Shown here one piece after another: positions 7,298 through 11,454 of a stretch of DNA of 11,454 nt; positions within the stretch are counted from its first letter, which is position 1, and each line of letters starts with the position of its first letter. The notes below the pieces were generated by a model. The model was given only the letters and a program-made list of their open reading frames with translations. It had not been told where the DNA came from and ran no database searches. The position numbers were made by a program, and so were the translations under genes. Location of the stretch: positions 1 through 11,454 of the forward strand of contig JAKOOI010000288.1 of assembly GCA_022701475.1 (NCBI GenBank). Direction: 5' to 3'. The stretch comes from Weeksellaceae bacterium. GTDB taxonomy: Bacteria > Bacteroidota > Bacteroidia > Flavobacteriales > Weeksellaceae.

Positions 7298-7637
7298 TAT
7301 CTCGCTGCATCATAAAATTCAAAAAGGCATTCATATGTACATTCAATTTCAAAAGCTTACAGCATTTCCGCATATTCTTCTCTAAAACTTTTCTCTGAAT
7401 GGTGCTTTTCCTGGTTTAAAATATAATTTAAAAATTTATCTTTCTGGCTTTTAGCATAATAAAAAATACCATATCCTTCCTGCCATGAAAATTCCCCCGG
7501 CATCATCTCTTTTCATTAATAGAATTTGCAGATTCTATTTTCACGGTTTTCATTAATCCCGGAATCATAATCTGCAGATTTTTATAGCCGAAAAGAATAT
7601 GGATGTGATCCGGATGGGCGTAAGTGGTTTTTTGCAA
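7297..7637 (-). pseudogene. Decayed HUH (Y1) transposase, IS200 / REP-associated type
   Basis: Reading the minus strand and tolerating breaks gives a recognisable Y1 transposase core. One frame yields AHPDHIHILFGYKNLQ, whose DHIHIL is the metal-binding HUH motif (His codons 7607-7605 and 7601-7599), then KTVKIESANSINEKR. A TGA at 7505-7503 ends that frame. The next frame continues from 7503 with MPGEFSWQEGYGIFYYAKSQ and then NYILNQEKHHSEKSFREEY, where the Tyr before ILNQ sits at the catalytic position. A TAA at 7359-7357 interrupts again, followed by a plausible family tail FEIECTYECLFEFYD and a final TAG. About 113 codons survive of an expected 150-180; the N-terminal third upstream of 7637 is not recognisable. 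With at least one frameshift, one nonsense codon and a lost start, it cannot encode an active enzyme. Choosing RAYT rather than a true IS200 element rests on the adjacent palindromes. Confidence 0.75.
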
Positions 7638-8249
7638 TCAGCTTTTTACTACTGCCTTACAATCAGAATTTTAAAATTCATCAATGTATTATTCAATTAT
7701 TTCAAGATGTCAGACTGAAGCCAGACAGTATTGACTGATGCAACTCATTTATCGTGAACTCAAATTTGTGACCGGATTAAAAAGACCGGAAGGAGGAAGC
7801 CCGAATAACGGTCAGCAGTCTTCCTGGGAAATGATCATATTATTTTCCTGAAAAAATGATTCTGCTTAGAAAGCCATAACCGATTTTCTGCCCTATATTT
7901 TACATAAAATATTTAAACAATTTAATATCATCGAATTCACATTACATCAAACCCACATTAAATACGGCGAGTTCGTTTGATGATAATTCCAACCAATCAA
8001 CCGCTCTGTCAATTTACTCTGCTTTATTAAAATAAGATGGCCCATCATCAGATCCTGCTTTCATTTTATATACGCTATAAAGATATTTTTTGTCAAAGGG
8101 AAGACCGTTCTGTTTATCCTTCTGTCGATTCTCTTACGTCTGTTTATTTTCTGCGGGGTATTTATTCAGGGTTAAAAACGGGCAGTCCGGAATCATTTTC
8201 GTATTTTTAATAGACCAATCATATTTAATCAAATTAAAGAAAACTTTTC
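7638..8249. other. Non-coding stretch upstream of the cysteine desulfurase
   Basis: No protein-like frame was recognised on either strand. The right end must contain the promoter of the gene starting at 8250. TATTTTTA near 8202-8209 is one base off the Bacteroidota -7 consensus and has no clear TTTG partner, so it is not called. An 8-bp inverted repeat, CATCAAAC (7945-7952) and GTTTGATG (7975-7982), lies in the middle with a 22-base gap. Confidence 0.4.
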
Positions 8250-9386
8250 ATGAGCACTACCGGAAAAATTTATCTCGATAACAATGCTTCGACCCGTATG
8301 GATGAACGCGTGCTCCAGGCCATGCTCCCTTTTTTCACCGAAACCTATGAAAACGCAGGAAGCAGCCATCTGGCCGGTTTCACTGTTCATGAGCACGTGG
8401 AAAATGCAGCCTGGCAGGTTGCTGAACTTATCGGGGCACGGCCGGAGGAGCTTGTTTTTACTTCAGGCGCTACCGAAGCGATCAACCTGGCCCTGCGCGG
8501 GATTTCAAACGGCAACCGTAATCATTTCGTGACGGCATCCACTGAACATCAGGCCGTCCTGGATACCGCAGCCGGTCTTACCCGAACCGGAAATTATACC
8601 CAAACCCTTGTTCCGGTGCACAGGGATGGACTGATCGACTTTCAGGCGCTGAACGATGCCGTTTCGGAAAATACGCTGATGGTAAACATCATGATGGCAA
8701 ATAATGAAACCGGAACCCTTCAGGACATCAGGAAAATCAGTGAAACCGTTCACGCCAAAGGTGCTTTTCTCCTCTGTGATGCCACCCAGGCTGTCGGAAA
8801 GATTCCGGTTGATGTAAAGGGACTGGGGATTGACCTGATGCCGTTTTCCGCCCACAAATTCTATGGCCCGAAAGGTGCGGGCGCACTTTACCTCTCCGGC
8901 AGGATTAAAAATCATTTCACTCCTCAGATCACCGGCGGCGGACAGCAGAACAACCGGCGCAGCGGTACACTGAATGTCCCGGGAATCATCGGACTGGGCA
9001 AAGCCTGCGAGATAGCCCAACAGGAAATGGAACAGGACCAGGTCCGTATAGAAGAACTCCGTAATTACCTGGAACACGAACTTTTGTCTATGGAAGGCAG
9101 CTTTATCAACGGATCCGTTGACAAGAGGATCCACACTACCAGCAACATCTGTTTTCCGGGTATCCTTTCCGAGCAGCTTATCATGGCACTGAAAACGATT
9201 TCCGTATCCAGCGGTTCTGCCTGTTCGTCGGTAACGGCAAAGCCTTCCCATGTCCTGAAAGCTTTAGGTTTAACGGATGAGGAAGCACTGAGCTCCATCC
9301 GTTTCAGCCTGGGCAGGTTCAATACCAAAGAAGAAATTGATACAGCTTTGATGAAGATACGGAACATCATACAACAGCTCCGGTAG
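8250..9386 (+). CDS. Cysteine desulfurase, group I NifS/IscS-like, PLP-dependent (378 aa)
   Basis: A class V fold aminotransferase relative that would remove sulfur from L-cysteine, giving alanine and an enzyme-bound persulfide for iron-sulfur clusters, thio-modified tRNA or cofactor sulfuration. Seen in the sequence: IYLDNNAST (7-15), the cofactor-stacking His100 in STEHQA, NNETGT (151-156), Asp177 and Gln180 in CDATQAVG, the PLP Schiff-base Lys203 in SAHKFYGPKG, the phosphate-loop region GGGQQNNRRSGT (229-240), and the active-site Cys325 in SGSACSS, which is the group I signature. All expected catalytic residues are present. It is slightly shorter than E. coli IscS (about 404 residues), and no IscU, IscR or Suf genes adjoin it in this window, so it is not in a standard isc operon. 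The ATG at 8250 fits the family start. It stands alone on this strand and converges with a molybdenum hydroxylase gene 45 bases away, for which it may supply sulfur (inference). Confidence 0.92.
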   Translation: MSTTGKIYLDNNASTRMDERVLQAMLPFFTETYENAGSSHLAGFTVHEHVENAAWQVAELIGARPEELVFTSGATEAINLALRGISNGNRNHFVTASTEHQAVLDTAAGLTRTGNYTQTLVPVHRDGLIDFQALNDAVSENTLMVNIMMANNETGTLQDIRKISETVHAKGAFLLCDATQAVGKIPVDVKGLGIDLMPFSAHKFYGPKGAGALYLSGRIKNHFTPQITGGGQQNNRRSGTLNVPGIIGLGKACEIAQQEMEQDQVRIEELRNYLEHELLSMEGSFINGSVDKRIHTTSNICFPGILSEQLIMALKTISVSSGSACSSVTAKPSHVLKALGLTDEEALSSIRFSLGRFNTKEEIDTALMKIRNIIQQLR

Positions 9387-9407
9387 CAGGTTGCTATCCG
9401 GAGCTGT
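9374..9407 (+). terminator. Strong hairpin at the end of the cysteine desulfurase gene
   Basis: ACAGCTCCGG (9374-9383) pairs with CCGGAGCTGT (9398-9407). TAGCA (9384-9388) then pairs with TGCTA (9392-9396), leaving a GGT loop and a single bulged T at 9397. The stem totals 15 bp and includes the stop codon TAG (9384-9386). The following bases on the plus strand are AT-rich (ATCATTATAAAATT) but lack a clean U-run. It lies between convergent genes and may act on both transcripts, though the minus-strand downstream side is less U-rich. Confidence 0.65.
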
Positions 9408-9431
9408 ATCATTATAAAATTAAAATAAGGC

Positions 9432-11454
9432 TTAAAGCGACAATAATTTATCAAAATGGATCGGAAGGTCATAGATCCTCTTTCCTGTGGCATGATAGAT
9501 CGCATTGGTGATTGCCGGCGGCATTCCTACCCCGCCGATTTCGCCTACCCCTTTTACACCAAGGTCATTGACGAAATCATCATGCTCCTCCACAAAAAGG
9601 ACCTGCAGGTCATGAATGTCGGCATGCACCGGGATATGGTATTCTGCCAGATCATCATTCATGTACTTTCCTAACCGGTGATCCACAATGGTTTCCTCAT
9701 GCAGCGCCTTGCTGATGCCCCAGATCATTCCCCCCAGCAGCTGGCTTTCAGCAGTTTTCGGATTGATAATCCTTCCGGCAGCTACAGCGGTAAGAGCCCG
9801 CTTCACTTCAATGGTGCCCAGTTCTTCATCCACTTCCACTTCCACAAAAACGGCACTGTGTACAGCACTGGCTTTCTTTCCTGAAGTTAAAGGATTCGGC
9901 ATCGCCGAGTTTTTGGTTTTTATGACCTGCCCTTCATTATCTTTCAGTATTTCTTCGTAACTGACTCTGATGTCCGGGTTTTCTTTATGGATCACAAATC
10001 CGTCTTTGCAGATGACTTCTTTAAATTTGGTACCTGCCAATGCGGAATCCTTCATCGCCCGGGCTTTCTTATAAATCTTTTTGTTCAGCGCCTGGCATGC
10101 TGCCTGTACGGCCGGACCGACGGTTGCCGTAGTAAATGAACCACCCTGGATCGGGGCAAAAGGCATCGAGCTGTCGGCGTAAGAAAACACCACCTTATCA
10201 AGCGGTAGCCCCAGCTCATCCGCTGCAATCTGGGTCATGATGGTAAAGGTTCCGGTTCCGATATCGGTTACCGCACTTTTTATTTCCACCTTTCCGTCCG
10301 GATGCAAAATTGCTTCCGCACGGCCCAGCAGCCTGTTGGCATCCCACATTCCGGTGGCCATTCCATAGCCTACCAGTTTATTGCCGCGATTCATGCTTCT
10401 CGGTTCAGGAGTACGCTGATCCCATCCGAACTGTTTTGCTCCTCTCAGGTAACATTCTTTCAGCTCTTTGCTGGAATAAATCTTTTCACTGCTATGGTCA
10501 ACATCAGTATAGTTAATCAGTCTTAGCTCTACCGGATCGATGTTCAATTCGTAGGCAATCTCATCCATGGTCACTTCAATGGCATGCATCCCGGTACTTC
10601 CGCCCGGGGCCCGCATATCCAGCGGACTGTAAACATCCACGGGTACGATTTTATGGTTCAGCTGGGTGTTTTCTGCCGGATACAGCATATTGGCCCAGTT
10701 TACGACAATTTCCACATAATCCTCAAACTGCGAGGTCTCCCCCACTGCTTCATGGAAAATGGCATTTACCCTTCCGTCTTTATCCGCCCCGAATTTCGTA
10801 TGCTGCAAAGTAGGCGGACGGTGGCCGATCATATACATCTGGGCCCTGTCTAAGGTTACCCTTACATTGCGCTTCAGATGAAGAGAAGCCATCACCGCCA
10901 TAAACAGCTGGTGCTGCGGCCGCAGGCCGGAACCGAACCCGCCGCCGACAAAAGGGGAAATCACCTGAACGTTTTTCATTTTCAATCCGAAAACATTCGC
11001 CACATACATCTGGGAATTGATGGTTCCCTGGGTTTTATCGTAAATCTTTAACTTTCCTTCACCTTCATAAATGACTGTTGAGGCAAAAAGCTCCATGGGA
11101 TTATGATGCTCTGTACCGTGTTTGAAGGTACTGTCGATTTTCACGGAAGCATCCGCATAGGCTTTATCAAAATCCCCTTTTGGCGGCGGCGGCGGCGGTT
11201 TCAGCATGGACGCCAGTCCTTTTTTAGGATCTCTTGCCTTGTCCAGGTGAGCTAAAGCATCCGTATAGAATTCTTTATCCTCTTCATACTCAATATGCAG
11301 CTTTTTTGCGGCATAACGGGCCATTTCAAAGCTTTCAGCTACTACAAGTGCAATCGGCTGTCCGTTATACCGGATCTCATTGTCTTTTAATGGCTTGAAC
11401 ACGGTTCCCGGAGGCGCATCCATATCCGCATACTGAAAATCAAACCAGGCAGTG
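9432..11454 (-). CDS. Xanthine dehydrogenase / aldehyde oxidase family, molybdopterin-binding large subunit, 5'-truncated by window edge
   Basis: The frame stays open from the stop at 9432 through the right edge. The ATG at 11423 is internal, since the codons before it (T-A-W-F-D-F-Q-Y-A-D) read on without a stop. Residue numbers here count from that Met; about 60-70 N-terminal residues are probably missing, as relatives such as E. coli PaoC have about 730. The enzyme would bind molybdopterin (cytosine dinucleotide in many relatives) and hydroxylate aldehydes or N-heterocycles, passing electrons to 2Fe-2S and FAD subunits. Seen: HHNPME (106-111), the cofactor-contact loop GGGFGSG (160-166), RAPGGSTGMHAIE further on, a DIGTGTFTIMTQIAADELG segment, QGGSFTTATVGPAVQ, and the catalytic Glu628 in GVKGVGEIGGVG. 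Six consecutive prolines (76-81) come from a GGC/CCG triplet tract. Small-subunit genes would be expected upstream, outside the window. Substrate cannot be told from sequence. Confidence 0.9.
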   Translation of the reverse strand, partial: TAWFDFQYADMDAPPGTVFKPLKDNEIRYNGQPIALVVAESFEMARYAAKKLHIEYEEDKEFYTDALAHLDKARDPKKGLASMLKPPPPPPKGDFDKAYADASVKIDSTFKHGTEHHNPMELFASTVIYEGEGKLKIYDKTQGTINSQMYVANVFGLKMKNVQVISPFVGGGFGSGLRPQHQLFMAVMASLHLKRNVRVTLDRAQMYMIGHRPPTLQHTKFGADKDGRVNAIFHEAVGETSQFEDYVEIVVNWANMLYPAENTQLNHKIVPVDVYSPLDMRAPGGSTGMHAIEVTMDEIAYELNIDPVELRLINYTDVDHSSEKIYSSKELKECYLRGAKQFGWDQRTPEPRSMNRGNKLVGYGMATGMWDANRLLGRAEAILHPDGKVEIKSAVTDIGTGTFTIMTQIAADELGLPLDKVVFSYADSSMPFAPIQGGSFTTATVGPAVQAACQALNKKIYKKARAMKDSALAGTKFKEVICKDGFVIHKENPDIRVSYEEILKDNEGQVIKTKNSAMPNPLTSGKKASAVHSAVFVEVEVDEELGTIEVKRALTAVAAGRIINPKTAESQLLGGMIWGISKALHEETIVDHRLGKYMNDDLAEYHIPVHADIHDLQVLFVEEHDDFVNDLGVKGVGEIGGVGMPPAITNAIYHATGKRIYDLPIHFDKLLSL
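11182..11199. repeat. GGC triplet tract encoding a proline run
   Basis: Five GGC triplets and a closing GGT on the plus strand are read as Pro codons on the minus strand, giving six prolines (residues 76-81 of the visible molybdenum hydroxylase). The tract falls in a linker between a motif-poor segment and the first cofactor-binding region. It is short but could vary in length between strains by slippage in multiples of three. Confidence 0.55.

Noticed and set aside
6792..8249. CRISPR array or tRNA genes in the long gap
   Set aside because: No regularly spaced identical repeats and no cloverleaf-like sequence were seen; the only repeats are the degenerate GGATGAT tract and the two palindromes.
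8090..8281. 63-codon plus-strand frame starting at a TTG just before the desulfurase
   Set aside because: Weak start codon, no protein resemblance, and it runs 32 bases into the desulfurase gene in another frame.
8505..9251. 248-codon minus-strand open frame opposite the cysteine desulfurase
   Set aside because: The plus strand carries every catalytic residue of the desulfurase; the antisense product has no recognisable domain.
9065..9505. 146-codon minus-strand frame bridging the two convergent genes
   Set aside because: It overlaps the ends of two well-supported genes, and its translation shows no family features.
11421..11423. ATG at 11423 as the true start of the molybdenum hydroxylase gene
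   Set aside because: The frame continues upstream to the window edge without a stop, and the product would lack the N-terminal residues expected for the family.

Overview
The window looks like chromosomal DNA from a member of the Bacteroidota, most likely a flavobacterium of the Chryseobacterium type. Four things suggest this. One promoter fits the Bacteroidota consensus exactly (TTTG, 19 nt, TATATTTG). Genes are preceded by A-rich leaders rather than Shine-Dalgarno sequences. There is a tandem run of secreted proteins with the flavobacterial 'VGIGT..P..LEV.G' start. Coding DNA is GC-richer than the AT-rich gaps. The genus is an inference from protein resemblance, and no rRNA or tRNA gene is present to fix it.

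Layout. (1) 1-1591, minus strand: an operon of three small secreted paralogs of unknown function, the last cut by the left edge, driven by the promoter at 1623-1653. (2) 2033-6791, minus strand: a very large DUF4011 / superfamily 1 helicase / Vsr-like nuclease / DUF3320 gene with a hairpin terminator. One in-frame TAA at 5196-5198 splits it, so it reads as a 531-residue N-terminal part (Walker A) and a 1021-residue C-terminal part (Walker B, later helicase motifs, nuclease). (3) 6792-8249: about 1.46 kb with no intact gene. It holds a low-complexity GGATGAT tract, two related REP-like palindromes and a decayed HUH (Y1, IS200/REP-associated) transposase that still shows its HxH and Tyr motifs. 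(4) 8250-9386, plus strand: an intact group I cysteine desulfurase (NifS/IscS-like) whose stop codon lies inside a strong hairpin. (5) 9432 to the right edge, minus strand: the large molybdopterin-binding subunit of a xanthine dehydrogenase/aldehyde oxidase family enzyme, missing its N-terminus beyond the window.

How the parts may work together. The desulfurase and the molybdenum hydroxylase converge, and enzymes of that class need a sulfurated cofactor whose sulfur comes from a cysteine desulfurase. A functional link is therefore plausible but unproven. The helicase-nuclease has the composition of nucleic-acid-targeting defence proteins and sits beside mobile-element debris, so an antiphage role is possible. 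Whether it still works depends on the reality of the internal stop. The most unusual items are that stop codon and the fossil transposase with its palindromes.
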